A stretch of 64,000 bases of DNA from Candidatus Peregrinibacteria bacterium (GCA_026395555.1 JAPLYO010000024.1:124001-188000); one strand, 5' to 3'. Shown: positions 25,371-34,140, counted from the first letter of the stretch. Translations and numbers: made by a program. Notes: generated from the letters alone by a model not told the origin.

Positions 25371-26077
25371 ACAGGATCGCTATTTTTCATCGCGTCTGAG
25401 ATTTGTTTTCTGGCCATGGTGGTTATGTCAACTTTTGGCTTGATGTGTATTTCTTGTTCTAGTTGAGGTAGTTTTCCTCTGTTCCATTGTGCGTAGTGTT
25501 GAATGCATGATCGTGCGTCGATCGTATATTCACCACCGGTAATATTGGAGAGTTCTTGAATGAAAGCCAATGCAGCAGGGAGATACGTATTGATATGATT
25601 TTGATCACTTGCCGGCTGATAGTTGCCACCCATAACACGTTCTAATTGAAAAGTATTCGCGTTAGATGTCAGATATAGTCGAATTCCGCTATTGGCTGCA
25701 CTGTTGCTATCAAAAGTAGTTTGGATTGATATAGCGGCAGGTGTGGTTTGCGCAGTGGGTTTGTGTGTCATCGTGAATGTTCCTTTCGGTATTTCACGTA
25801 TAATTCTGCCGGATACAGAAAATTTGCCGATTTTTTTTCCTAAAAAATCTTTTCTATACTCTTCCTCGGCTAAATTGCCATGAGCATAGCGTTGGGCTGT
25901 TTTTTTTGCCGCTTCCTCCAAGGCGCTACGCAATGTAGGTTCATTATTGCAGTCTAGGTCGTTTAATCTTCTCCTTGGAGTTTCTCCTTCCGCATAATCA
26001 GAGAGGCCTGGAAGATCGGGTAATCTTGTCAATGGAAGCATATTTTTTCTTACAAAATGTTGAGGTAAATTTAGCAC
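25367..26077 (-). CDS. Unknown protein, first gene of a coupled pair
   Basis: The 236-residue protein may start at the internal Met 12 (MLPLTRLPDLPGL), as the first 11 residues are unlike the rest. A charged N-terminal half (NEPTLRSALEEAAKKTAQRYAHG) is followed by a beta-rich part (GKFSVSGRIIREIPKGTFTMTHK; SGIRLYLTSNANTFQLERV). No membrane helix or known motif. It overlaps the 24468 gene by 4 bp and is AT-richer than gatB. Confidence 0.55.
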   Translation of the reverse strand: MLNLPQHFVRKNMLPLTRLPDLPGLSDYAEGETPRRRLNDLDCNNEPTLRSALEEAAKKTAQRYAHGNLAEEEYRKDFLGKKIGKFSVSGRIIREIPKGTFTMTHKPTAQTTPAAISIQTTFDSNSAANSGIRLYLTSNANTFQLERVMGGNYQPASDQNHINTYLPAALAFIQELSNITGGEYTIDARSCIQHYAQWNRGKLPQLEQEIHIKPKVDITTMARKQISDAMKNSDPV

Positions 26078-26167
26078 TATATTAATTTATTTGTCAAACT
26101 TGCTCTTTCCCTGTTCCTACATTCTATATTAGAATAGGTATGTTTTTCGTACTCTTTTTTATATCAA

Positions 26168-26839
26168 ATGCATTTTCGCGCACAAATTTGCGTTACGAAG
26201 AAAGATATAATGTCTGAATTTCATCTCAATTCTCAGACAGCTCATGGACGCATTAGGCGTGCCTTGAAGAATAATTCATTGCTCCTTCTTAGAAAGGGCC
26301 TATATGTAACGACTTCTTCCTACCTTCATGAGTCCAATAGAATCACTTTGGTTGAATTTATTGCCTCAAAACTTCGAACGGAATCATACATCAGCCTGGA
26401 GTATGTACTCGAAAAGTTCAAAATTCTTATGCCTCGATCTGTTCGATCGATAACTTCCATCACCCGTGGCCAGACTTCAACTTTTGAAAATTTTGCTGGC
26501 CATTTCGTTTACAAGAATATCAAGCCGTCTTGTTATTTTGGTTATGAGGAGGTAAAGTTTCGCGATCAGATATATCATATTGCTACTAAGGCAAAGGCAC
26601 TCTTTGATTATCTTTATTTGATGCCGGAATTTGGCTCTCGTAGTCAGAAATTCCTACGTGTGCAACTTTTTGAGAAGTCATCACTTCAATGGGAAAATTT
26701 CTCCGAAGAAGATTTTGCACTATTCGAATCGTGTGTTTGGAAATCAAACTCTTTCAAAATGATGCGCCTACGTCAGGCGATTGGAGAATATTTTGAGAGT
26801 AAAAAGTTTGATGAGTGGAGGCGACAATTATTGGCGTGA
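26168..26839 (+). CDS. AbiEi-like antitoxin / transcriptional regulator, no toxin partner
   Basis: The 223-residue protein has an N-terminal winged-helix-like region (KKDIMSEFHLNSQTAHGRI; NNSLLLLRKGLYVT) and then SYISLEYVLEKFKI and KALFDYLYLMP, the pattern of type IV AbiEi antitoxin-like proteins. AbiEi normally precedes the AbiEii nucleotidyltransferase toxin, but the next gene is a minus-strand glycosyltransferase. It may be a leftover or a stand-alone regulator. A TAGAAT at 26130-26135 is a possible -10. Confidence 0.65.
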   Translation: MHFRAQICVTKKDIMSEFHLNSQTAHGRIRRALKNNSLLLLRKGLYVTTSSYLHESNRITLVEFIASKLRTESYISLEYVLEKFKILMPRSVRSITSITRGQTSTFENFAGHFVYKNIKPSCYFGYEEVKFRDQIYHIATKAKALFDYLYLMPEFGSRSQKFLRVQLFEKSSLQWENFSEEDFALFESCVWKSNSFKMMRLRQAIGEYFESKKFDEWRRQLLA

Positions 26840-27607
26840 AACTACTCGATGTGGGAATACGACTACGGCATTCCAGATTCGCTTCCAGCGTTTTGGCTCT
26901 TTAATGAGGCGATAAAGCCACTCGAGACCGAGATTTTGGAGAAGTAGGGGGGCGCGTTTGATCGTGCCTGAAATATAGTCGAAGGTACCGCCAACACCGA
27001 TGGCGGCTTTTATGGTTGGTATTTTATGAAGGTTACGGGCGATCCATTTTTCTTGTGCTGGAGCGCCATATGCGACGAAAAGGATCTCTGGATTTGTATC
27101 GTTGATGATATCTTTCATTTTTTCTTCTTCGTAAGGAGAAGGGGAGCCGCTATATGTTCCTACTATTTGTACCTTTGGAAATTGTTTTTCGAGCTCAATT
27201 TTGGTTTTTTCCGCTACCCCTGGCTGTGCGCCTAAGAGAAATATTTTAGTGCCGTTTTCGGCTGCCTGTTGTGCTATATCGAGCATGAGATCAGCGCCTT
27301 TGATGAGTTCCGGCAGGGGAGTGGTTGGTTTTTTGAAGAGGAGTTTGAAGAGTTTGAGGAAGGAAATTATTTTTGGGTCGTTTTGTGTATTGGCAGCCCA
27401 AAGCAGACCTGTTCCATCGGCGGTATTAATGGCGGATTTATTGAGTATGTTCATAAAATCTTTGTCGTGTTGCGCGGCGAGAATCATCTCAGGATTAATA
27501 GTAATGATCTGTTTCTGTTCCTTTGATTCATTAAAAATAATATCCAGTAATTCGGATTTCGTGAGTGCATCTACCGGTACGCCCATAATGGTTATCCTTT
27601 TTTGCAT
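26828..27607 (-). CDS. WecG/TagA/CpsF family glycosyltransferase
   Basis: The 259-residue GT26 protein has INPEMILAAQ, NTADGTGLLWAA with the catalytic Asp, IFLLGAQPGVAEKT and LFVAYGAPAQEKWIARN. TagA and WecG add N-acetylmannosamine-type sugars to undecaprenyl-linked intermediates, using the C-terminal tail to reach the membrane. The tail here ends RVVSRQ. The upstream methyltransferase overlaps its start by 16 bp. It converges with the AbiEi-like gene with a 12-bp overlap. Confidence 0.87.
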   Translation of the reverse strand: MQKRITIMGVPVDALTKSELLDIIFNESKEQKQIITINPEMILAAQHDKDFMNILNKSAINTADGTGLLWAANTQNDPKIISFLKLFKLLFKKPTTPLPELIKGADLMLDIAQQAAENGTKIFLLGAQPGVAEKTKIELEKQFPKVQIVGTYSGSPSPYEEEKMKDIINDTNPEILFVAYGAPAQEKWIARNLHKIPTIKAAIGVGGTFDYISGTIKRAPLLLQNLGLEWLYRLIKEPKRWKRIWNAVVVFPHRVVSRQ

Positions 27608-28257
27608 ATGACGATGATGTTGTGATGCGAGGTGAATATTTTTTCTACGGTGATTTTTTTGTCTACCAGTCTGCGTAATTCCGATTTGGTGAATGCGTGA
27701 TAGTAACGTTCGAGCTTGTTATTCCATCCAATGAAGAGGTCGTTCCAATCGTGTGGTCCGCCTAGGATTTTGGAAAGGATGGCTTTTAGTATTGATGAGA
27801 TATATTTTTTTTGCCAGAGGTTCCATACCGAGATAATGATCGTTCCGTTTGGTTTTGTAATGCGCATGAGTTCATGTATGGCCTTTTCTCGCAGTTCTTT
27901 TGAAGGGATGTGCGGGAGAGTAGCGATACAAAAGGTTACGTCGGTAGAGTTGGATGGTAGGGGGATATCGAGGAGTGATCCTTCAACGAATGTTTTGGTT
28001 GGATGTAATTTGTGAGCTTCCGAAAGAAGATTTTTGCTGACATCGATGCCGGTATAGGTGATGTCTTTTGGAAGGCTCTCGATGAGTCGGCCGTTGCCAC
28101 AACCTATGTCGGCAATCGTGGCATGAGGTGGAATTGAGCTTTTGAAGGTTTCGAACTCGGCCCAGGGGGCTTTGCGGGTTTGGGAAAACTCAGAAGCGAT
28201 AGTATCGTAATCCAGCTTTACTTTTTCTAAAATTTGTCGGGCAATTTCTGTTTTCAT
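27592..28257 (-). CDS. Trm9-like class I SAM methyltransferase
   Basis: The 221-residue protein carries motif I in ATIADIGCGNGRLIE (about residues 46-60) and the ISVWNLW strand. Two stretches resemble the Trm9/ALKBH8 tRNA methyltransferases: DYDTIASEFSQTRKAPW (residues 16-32; family pattern IAxxFSxTRxxxW) and RYYHAFTKSELRRLV near the C-terminus. Trm9 esterifies cm5U34 to mcm5U in eukaryotic tRNA. The divergent neighbour is Elp3, which makes the cm5 group, so a two-step wobble-uridine pathway is plausible. A generic type 11 methyltransferase for small molecules is the alternative. Confidence 0.68.
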   Translation of the reverse strand: MKTEIARQILEKVKLDYDTIASEFSQTRKAPWAEFETFKSSIPPHATIADIGCGNGRLIESLPKDITYTGIDVSKNLLSEAHKLHPTKTFVEGSLLDIPLPSNSTDVTFCIATLPHIPSKELREKAIHELMRITKPNGTIIISVWNLWQKKYISSILKAILSKILGGPHDWNDLFIGWNNKLERYYHAFTKSELRRLVDKKITVEKIFTSHHNIIVICKKG

Positions 28258-28262
28258 ATGAT
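28234..28262 (+). promoter_or_regulatory. Promoter of elp3
   Basis: TTGTCG (28234-28239), 17-bp spacer, TATGAT (28257-28262). The promoter overlaps the start of the divergent methyltransferase gene. A transcript start near 28269 favours the ATG at 28278 over 28266. Confidence 0.55.
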
Positions 28263-28277
28263 AGAATGGGCTTCGCT

Positions 28278-29879
28278 ATGCATCAAATACCCATAAATCA
28301 TACCCTGAAGGAGCTGGTCAGACAAGCGCTCGCGCTGCCTGTGAAGGATCAGACCGCCCTGCAACAACTCAAGAATACGTATTCTGCGAAGCATAAAGTC
28401 TCTACGCCTACGAATATGGAGCTCATTGAGGCATATAGGCACATGGCTCAACAGAAGGAAGTTACTGAGGATCGTGACTTCATGAAATTTTTGAGAAAGA
28501 GGGGAGTTCGATCGATGTCGGGAATTGTTTCTATCACGGTTATCACGAAAGCCTTCCCATGCCCTGGAAAGTGCATTTTCTGCCCGACGGAGCCTGGAAT
28601 GCCAAAGAGTTATCTCTCGAACGAGCCGGCGATTATGAGGGCTATTCTGAATGATTTTGGAGCATATCGACAAACGGTGAATCGTATTGATAGTTTAAAA
28701 CGTACGGGTCACGAAACGGACAAGGTAGAAATCATTGTTTCCGGTGGAACATTTTCTTTTTATCCGCATGCCTATCAGACGGCTTTTACGAGACAGATTT
28801 TTAATGCATTAAATTATCCGTTGAAACCTGCACGAAGTTTGCTGGAGGCACAGCAGTTAAATGAAAAAGCAGAAAATAGATGTGTCGGTTTGTCTTTTGA
28901 GACGAGGCCGGATCATATTACAGAATTGGAAGTGAAGCGCCTCGCTACGCTCGGCGCCACTAAAATCGAGATCGGTATTCAGTGTCTGGACGACGAGATC
29001 TACGCCCTCAACCAACGAGGCCACACGATCGCCGATGTGGCCAGATGTATGCAGCTCCTGAAAGATGGCTGTTTCAAAGTCAACGCCCACATGATGCCAA
29101 ATCTCTATGGCTCCACTCCCGAACGTGACTTCGAAATGACGAAGGAGTTATTCGATAATCCTGCCTTCCGACCGGACTGGATGAAGATCTATCCGACGAT
29201 GGTAGTACCGTGGTCTGTTTTGGAAAAAATGCATAAACGTGGCGAGTTCAAGGCATATTCTGATGAGGTGCTTGTCGATCTCATGTGCAAAATCAAGCCG
29301 CTCATCCCTGAATACGTTCGCGTTACGAGACTTTATCGCGATATTCCCGCACCGACGATTGTTGATGGCTCCAAAATTTCTAATTTACGGCAGGTGGTTC
29401 AGGAAGAAATGAAACGCCGTGGACTCCCATCGTGTCGATGCATCCGTTGCCGAGAGGTTCGTGATACCGTGGTCGACCCGAAGGACCTGCGCATGCGCGT
29501 AACTGAGTACGACGCCTCAAATGGTAGGGAGTATTTCATTCAGTGGGAAGATCCCGTTTCTGACAAGATTTGCGCGTTCATCAGACTCAGGTTTCCTTCG
29601 CAGTATTTTACCGGTAAAAAACATTTTATCAAGGAGCTCCAAGATTGTGCCCTTATCCGCGAGCTCCACGTCTATGGCATGCAGATCCCGCTCAACGATA
29701 GGGAAGAAGGTTCTCAACAGCATTTTGGCCTCGGAAAGACGCTTCTTCTGAAGGCTGAGGAGATATCCCGGGCCGCCGGATTCAAGAAAATGGCTATTAT
29801 CAGCGGTGTCGGAGTTCGTGAATACTACCGCAAAACCGGTTACCAGCTTGATGGAACATATATGGTGAAGGGGATTTAG
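28278..29879 (+). CDS. elp3: Elp3-type tRNA uridine(34) cm5 radical SAM / GNAT enzyme
   Basis: The 533-residue protein has a radical SAM cluster motif FPCPGKCIFCP (C95, C99, C102), SGGTFSFYP, FETRPDHI and IEIGIQCLDD, followed by HMMPNLYGSTPERD, a cysteine pair CRCIRCRE and a C-terminal GNAT acetyltransferase domain (HFGLGKTLLLKAEE; YYRKTGYQLDGTYMVK). Elp3 uses acetyl-CoA and SAM to put a carboxymethyl group on U34. The second half is rich in C-ending codons. Start taken at 28278 from the promoter. Confidence 0.93.
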   Translation: MHQIPINHTLKELVRQALALPVKDQTALQQLKNTYSAKHKVSTPTNMELIEAYRHMAQQKEVTEDRDFMKFLRKRGVRSMSGIVSITVITKAFPCPGKCIFCPTEPGMPKSYLSNEPAIMRAILNDFGAYRQTVNRIDSLKRTGHETDKVEIIVSGGTFSFYPHAYQTAFTRQIFNALNYPLKPARSLLEAQQLNEKAENRCVGLSFETRPDHITELEVKRLATLGATKIEIGIQCLDDEIYALNQRGHTIADVARCMQLLKDGCFKVNAHMMPNLYGSTPERDFEMTKELFDNPAFRPDWMKIYPTMVVPWSVLEKMHKRGEFKAYSDEVLVDLMCKIKPLIPEYVRVTRLYRDIPAPTIVDGSKISNLRQVVQEEMKRRGLPSCRCIRCREVRDTVVDPKDLRMRVTEYDASNGREYFIQWEDPVSDKICAFIRLRFPSQYFTGKKHFIKELQDCALIRELHVYGMQIPLNDREEGSQQHFGLGKTLLLKAEEISRAAGFKKMAIISGVGVREYYRKTGYQLDGTYMVKGI

Positions 29880-29912
29880 CTTTGTTTCGTTCTAGCCCTG
29901 AAGCTGATTTTA

Positions 29913-29921
29913 TGATATACT
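29913..29921 (+). promoter_or_regulatory. Extended -10 element for the caspase-like gene
   Basis: TGATATACT, with no convincing -35. Transcript start near 29928 would exclude the TTG at 29882 and support the ATG at 29957. Confidence 0.5.
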
Positions 29922-29956
29922 TATCTGAATATCGCCATTTCGATATACATATAAAT

Positions 29957-32380
29957 ATGCCAGGAATATCCCATAGTCCCAACTCAGACAGACCATCCTT
30001 TGATCCCGAAGGATTGCAGCAATCACCGCACCTTACGGCCGAACAGTTACATGTGCAAGATAGATTAGAGGCAGTTGATTATTATAAATCAATGATGCGG
30101 CGAATTCATGAAATGAAGCAAAAATTCGCAGAAGGAAAGGAAATAGATGGAAAATCGATTTTACGTGAAATGTATGCGCATTTTCCTGATTATCATCCGA
30201 ATGATGATGAACCACTGTCTACATCTATTGAGAAACTTGAAGTTTTATTTTTTAGATTAGCATTACAGAAATTTGATTGCGAAATTCCTTCGTACTCTTT
30301 TCATCTGTGTGCTGTGCAAATGCAAAATACATTAAAAATTCTAGAACGAATTACGAAAATGCTTGATTTACGCATATCGCCTTCAAGTATTCGTGGATTT
30401 TTGAATGAAGTACAATCTTTGCTTAATGCTGAGCCAACTTTTGATATGGTTCTTTCCTATTTGCCTGATGCAATAAGACTTGGTCTTTCTCCTGATGAGG
30501 CATTGCAATTCTGGGTTAATAGAGAAGGTGATGAGGATCCTCTTTCTGCTATCCGTCATATGAAATCTGATGGAATTTCTGATCAGTATCTTGATACGTA
30601 TAACGCTCATTATAAGTCCAAAAAATCAAGTTTTAAACGAATATATGCTTTGCTTCCCTTGAAGGAGTTTATGTTTGATGAAGTGGCTACTATTTCTGAT
30701 TTTGATGCACCCGTCGAAGATTTATCGGACTATTTTCTTTATGTATATTCCGCAACCCATGCCTCTCCATTGTCCTTAATTGCTTTATACAAGCTTGAAA
30801 GGGACCCAGCTAAGGCTGTCGAAATTTCCGAAAATGGACATCTTTTTTCGGATAAGCGTTTTGAAAATACTATATTTCCTATAATTCTGGCTCATGGACT
30901 TTCCGCAATACCTGAGGCTACACAAAAAAATACAATGTATTTTATCAATCAGATTGCTCCAGTGATAAAGTCTGATTCTCATGTTGATTCTTACGATGCT
31001 ACTAAAATCGCTATTTTACTTTGGCGATTAGCAGAAGGGGATCTTGGCAATGCTCGTATAATCTATCATGTAACTTTCCAGAGTGATCGTAAGCTTGAAA
31101 GTGAAAATATTTTTACTGGAAATATTGAAGATGCATACCCATTTGTGGTGGCCCTACAGGGTCGGAATATTCCCTTTGCTAAAATTATTGATCTTTGGTC
31201 ATATTCTCATGGTCCATATGAAGCTCTTCAGGTAGATGCATTCGTTTCATGGATTGAACCACAGCGTAAACATTTCAAAATAGCTTCTCCTAAAGAGCCA
31301 AAAGGACAAGATCAATATGATGCGATGAAGGCTTTTTCAAGCCTTCCTCCTGAGGCAAAGGATTTTGTACCCTATCTTCTTGATAATCACTATTATGTTC
31401 CATATAGAAATCTTGCTCTCTATTTTCAAGATCCATCTATGCTTCTTTGTGTTCAGATTTATAAAACACTTGGGACGAAAAATGTTGCTGATGCCCTACG
31501 TTTAGGAAGAAGCCTCTACTACCAAAATGTTAAATTTGTTCCAAGTAAGGACTTACTCCTTCTTAAACTAAAAGAATTTGAAGCACATCAGCTTTCCTCG
31601 GATCAGATCGTGCTCTTTGAAGGAAGAAATCTTGTTTTTCTGGCCAATTCTGAGACGAGTGGACCTTTTTCGAAGTCTAGATTCAATGGTTTGGAGCTTC
31701 AAGAAAATTTAAAAAAAAGTGTGGGCGAAAAGGGGACTTCATCTTTGCATGCACCAAAATCCGAGAATCCTGACACTGTGGAACTTAATAGTATTAAGAA
31801 GTCTGTTCTTGAGGAAATTACCTCTACTCCGCCACCTATGACGTTCTTTTTTAATGGTCATGGGCAGAAAGATTCAATATATATGAATAACGGAAAAATT
31901 CCTGGTACTGATTATGCAAAGGCAAAATTACGTTCCTATTTTGATACTTTTACTGATTACATTTCAGTTGATGATTTTGCCAAGGCCGTGGCTAAACGCA
32001 AACAAAAATTTCCAGATAATTCCCAAGCCCTTTCTCGTGATATCTATATATTTGATGGTTGTTATCAGCATGAATTTATTAGAAAATTTTATGAGCTTAT
32101 AGCGCAGCAAGATGGTATTGCCCCCATTACCATTGCACCAGCAGAATTTGGTCAATACAGCTTTTCTGATCCACGAAGCTTCGTTCCCTTGATAGGGAAG
32201 TTATTTGATGAAGATCCAAACGATATTATTTTCCGTCTTGGAACATTAGGCACAAAAATAGGAGATATTCGTAAGAATGTTGATAAGTATTCATTATCCA
32301 GGTATGTAGTTTATGTCCCGAATGCAGCTGGACAGCCACAGCAGGTGGTAATGAATGGGATAGGAGGGGATGATTCGTAA
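29957..32380 (+). CDS. Large AT-rich protein with C-terminal caspase-like (clan CD-type) motifs
   Basis: The 807-residue protein (start at MPGISHSPNSD) has no signal peptide. Residues 1-600 are mostly helical and unrecognised. Near the C-terminus FFFNGHGQ (H635) is followed 67 residues later by IYIFDGCYQHEF (C702), each at the end of a hydrophobic strand, as the His-Gly and D-x-C of caspase, CHAT and gingipain-type peptidases. The gene is clearly AT-richer than elp3 upstream and is followed by 400 bp of AT-rich noncoding DNA, suggesting transfer. A peptidase activity is inferred; it could also be an inactive relative. Confidence 0.55.
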   Translation: MPGISHSPNSDRPSFDPEGLQQSPHLTAEQLHVQDRLEAVDYYKSMMRRIHEMKQKFAEGKEIDGKSILREMYAHFPDYHPNDDEPLSTSIEKLEVLFFRLALQKFDCEIPSYSFHLCAVQMQNTLKILERITKMLDLRISPSSIRGFLNEVQSLLNAEPTFDMVLSYLPDAIRLGLSPDEALQFWVNREGDEDPLSAIRHMKSDGISDQYLDTYNAHYKSKKSSFKRIYALLPLKEFMFDEVATISDFDAPVEDLSDYFLYVYSATHASPLSLIALYKLERDPAKAVEISENGHLFSDKRFENTIFPIILAHGLSAIPEATQKNTMYFINQIAPVIKSDSHVDSYDATKIAILLWRLAEGDLGNARIIYHVTFQSDRKLESENIFTGNIEDAYPFVVALQGRNIPFAKIIDLWSYSHGPYEALQVDAFVSWIEPQRKHFKIASPKEPKGQDQYDAMKAFSSLPPEAKDFVPYLLDNHYYVPYRNLALYFQDPSMLLCVQIYKTLGTKNVADALRLGRSLYYQNVKFVPSKDLLLLKLKEFEAHQLSSDQIVLFEGRNLVFLANSETSGPFSKSRFNGLELQENLKKSVGEKGTSSLHAPKSENPDTVELNSIKKSVLEEITSTPPPMTFFFNGHGQKDSIYMNNGKIPGTDYAKAKLRSYFDTFTDYISVDDFAKAVAKRKQKFPDNSQALSRDIYIFDGCYQHEFIRKFYELIAQQDGIAPITIAPAEFGQYSFSDPRSFVPLIGKLFDEDPNDIIFRLGTLGTKIGDIRKNVDKYSLSRYVVYVPNAAGQPQQVVMNGIGGDDS

Positions 32381-32786
32381 TTAAATATTATAGCGCTAAC
32401 ACGTTGTTTTATCCTTCCAAAGCTACCAGCTTTGATTCAGCTTTGCAGCTTTAGAGGTATTACTTTGTACAATGTATCTTGTGCAAAGTATTGTGCTCTG
32501 GGTAGTCGAGTGCTTGCTAAGTTGGTGATTGATGGTTTTGAGTTTCTGTTCTCGGACTTTCCTACCATGTTTCATATGGCTTTATTTTGGTGTGTATTTT
32601 ATATATATAATTAATATATTTTTTATATGTATTTTATATACATTTTATATCACTCAATTTTCTTCAAACCACTTCCCTCCCCTCTCCATAGGCTATAAAT
32701 GGCTTCTAGACTGCAAAAATGGCAAAACTGCCCCTAGGACGCGTTGGAATCGTAGAGATGGGTTCTGAGTCGTTTCGTAGGAAAAA
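32381..32786. other. AT-rich intergenic region without a supportable gene
   Basis: About 400 bp between the caspase-like gene and a convergent lipoprotein gene. It contains a short perfect stem, CAAAGCT/AGCTTTG with a 3-base loop (32418-32434), and low-complexity TTTTATAT runs at about 32596-32652. I see no tRNA, no clear promoter and no frame longer than a few dozen codons with gene-like composition. It may be decayed gene remnant. Confidence 0.6.
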
Positions 32787-33221
32787 TTACTTCTTGCTTG
32801 GGGTGGAATCTAGATAATTTCCGAGTTTTTGAAGGCGTAGCCGAACGCCCGTAATGAGCATGGCGAATCGTGGCACGTTTGCTAATTCCATTTTACTGGA
32901 TGGATTGTTGAATTGATTGGCACAATCTCGCTTGAGTTCAATTTCTTGTTTGTCCGCGAGTCCGAATTTTTCTCTGATTTTTTCTCGTAGCTCAGATGAG
33001 CTTCTTGCGACATCTGGAGTGCCGGCAGCGGCCATGTCTACGTAGGCGCCTGCGGCGCTAAGCATTACATCAATATCTGTTAGATTTTTTTCGTATTCAG
33101 TGGCTAACTGTTCACATGTTTTTTCCTCACCAAAGAGCTGAGTGCCTGAACAGCCAGCGCTGAGTATGGCCAGTGATGTTGCTATTCCGGCTAGTGATGA
33201 GTGAGATGGACTGTTTTTCAT
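32787..33221 (-). CDS. Small lipoprotein, unknown function
   Basis: The 144-residue protein has a signal peptide with lipobox LSAGC (acceptor Cys at 24) after a short N-terminus, then a charged, helical mature part with CEQLATEYEKNLTDIDVM and KREKFGLADK-like stretches and a second Cys (RDCANQF) that could pair with the first mature Cys. No known family is recognised. It starts 4 bp after the upstream 285-residue gene, so they form an operon. Probably surface exposed. Confidence 0.65.
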   Translation of the reverse strand: MKNSPSHSSLAGIATSLAILSAGCSGTQLFGEEKTCEQLATEYEKNLTDIDVMLSAAGAYVDMAAAGTPDVARSSSELREKIREKFGLADKQEIELKRDCANQFNNPSSKMELANVPRFAMLITGVRLRLQKLGNYLDSTPSKK

Positions 33222-33225
33222 GGAT

Positions 33226-34083
33226 TTATTTTTCGGTTTTTATCATTCCGATTAACTGTCTCGTCTCTAATATTTTCCATTGCAAAACTAAAGCTTCTTC
33301 TATTTCTATTCCGGCGATATTGGTAAATGAGAGTCGTTCCGGTTTTGCTTTTGAGGTTATTACATTCAGCAAAAGTACAAAAATCGTGGCGGCAGTTAAT
33401 GTGTATAGATCGTTATCAACACCTTGTATTTTTATAGTACCTGCCATTAGTAGCCCCTGTGCTAATTGCCAAAAGGTGTCGTGTATTCTCGGAGCGAGTA
33501 AGTGCTTGGTGCCTTGTTTTTGTATGTGACGTATTACGAGTATATTTAGTTGATTTGCCCATTCTTCAGTAGAGCGTATTCCGTTTTCTCCCTTTTCATT
33601 CATTATTCTATAAAATGCCTGCTCATCTATTCTTATTGCTGATATTATCTCTGATAGATCTTTTCTTTCACCATCCCATATTGTCCTTAGTAAATAATCG
33701 AATGCATTTCTGGCTCCGCTCTTTGATCTTTCTCTTTCCTCTCGCCAAGCTTTCATTTCATTTGCAATGTCTCGCATTGTATCTGCAAAATGACCATCTT
33801 CGTAGAGACTGGTTATTAAATCTCCATCCTCTCCGTCTTCATCTACTCCTAGGCTCCGTATAAGTATTTCTGCTGGCAATGTCTTTCTTACCTTGTCTAT
33901 TTGTCCGTGCGTTCCAATTCGTAATTTTCTAATTCCAGATATAGCACATAATTCTTCTATTCTTTTGATATCAACTCCGATTTTGTGACTTTCTACTCCT
34001 GCTGGAAAATTTATGTCGAAATTGACAACTTTAGATTTCGATTCTTTAATCGGAGTTAGATTCGTATCTGGGCTTGTAGGCAT
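33226..34083 (-). CDS. Unknown protein, operon partner of the lipoprotein
   Basis: The 285-residue protein is mainly soluble and charged (MKAWREERERSKSGARNAF; GENGIRSTEEWANQL), with one hydrophobic stretch at about 230-250 (TLTAATIFVLLLNVI). No catalytic motif or family is recognised. The gene is AT-rich, like the lipoprotein gene after it. A near-consensus promoter drives the pair. Confidence 0.55.
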   Translation of the reverse strand: MPTSPDTNLTPIKESKSKVVNFDINFPAGVESHKIGVDIKRIEELCAISGIRKLRIGTHGQIDKVRKTLPAEILIRSLGVDEDGEDGDLITSLYEDGHFADTMRDIANEMKAWREERERSKSGARNAFDYLLRTIWDGERKDLSEIISAIRIDEQAFYRIMNEKGENGIRSTEEWANQLNILVIRHIQKQGTKHLLAPRIHDTFWQLAQGLLMAGTIKIQGVDNDLYTLTAATIFVLLLNVITSKAKPERLSFTNIAGIEIEEALVLQWKILETRQLIGMIKTEK

Positions 34084-34106
34084 TATGATGAAACTATAGA
34101 GGTTTT

Positions 34107-34134
34107 ATTATACTTTTTATTTTATTTTTGTCAA
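34107..34134 (-). promoter_or_regulatory. Consensus promoter for the 34083 gene
   Basis: TTGACA (34134-34129), 16-bp spacer, TATAAT (34112-34107): both hexamers match the sigma70 consensus exactly. Transcription should start near 34100, 17 bases before the ATG. Confidence 0.8.
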
Positions 34135-34140
34135 TATCTT

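Noticed and set aside
32401-32460. AGCTTTG-rich stretch as an insertion-sequence end
   Set aside because: Only short repeated words; no transposase, target duplication or long terminal repeat.
32596-32652. Possible promoters in TATATA runs of the empty gap
   Set aside because: Low-complexity AT DNA gives many chance matches, with no gene downstream at the right distance.
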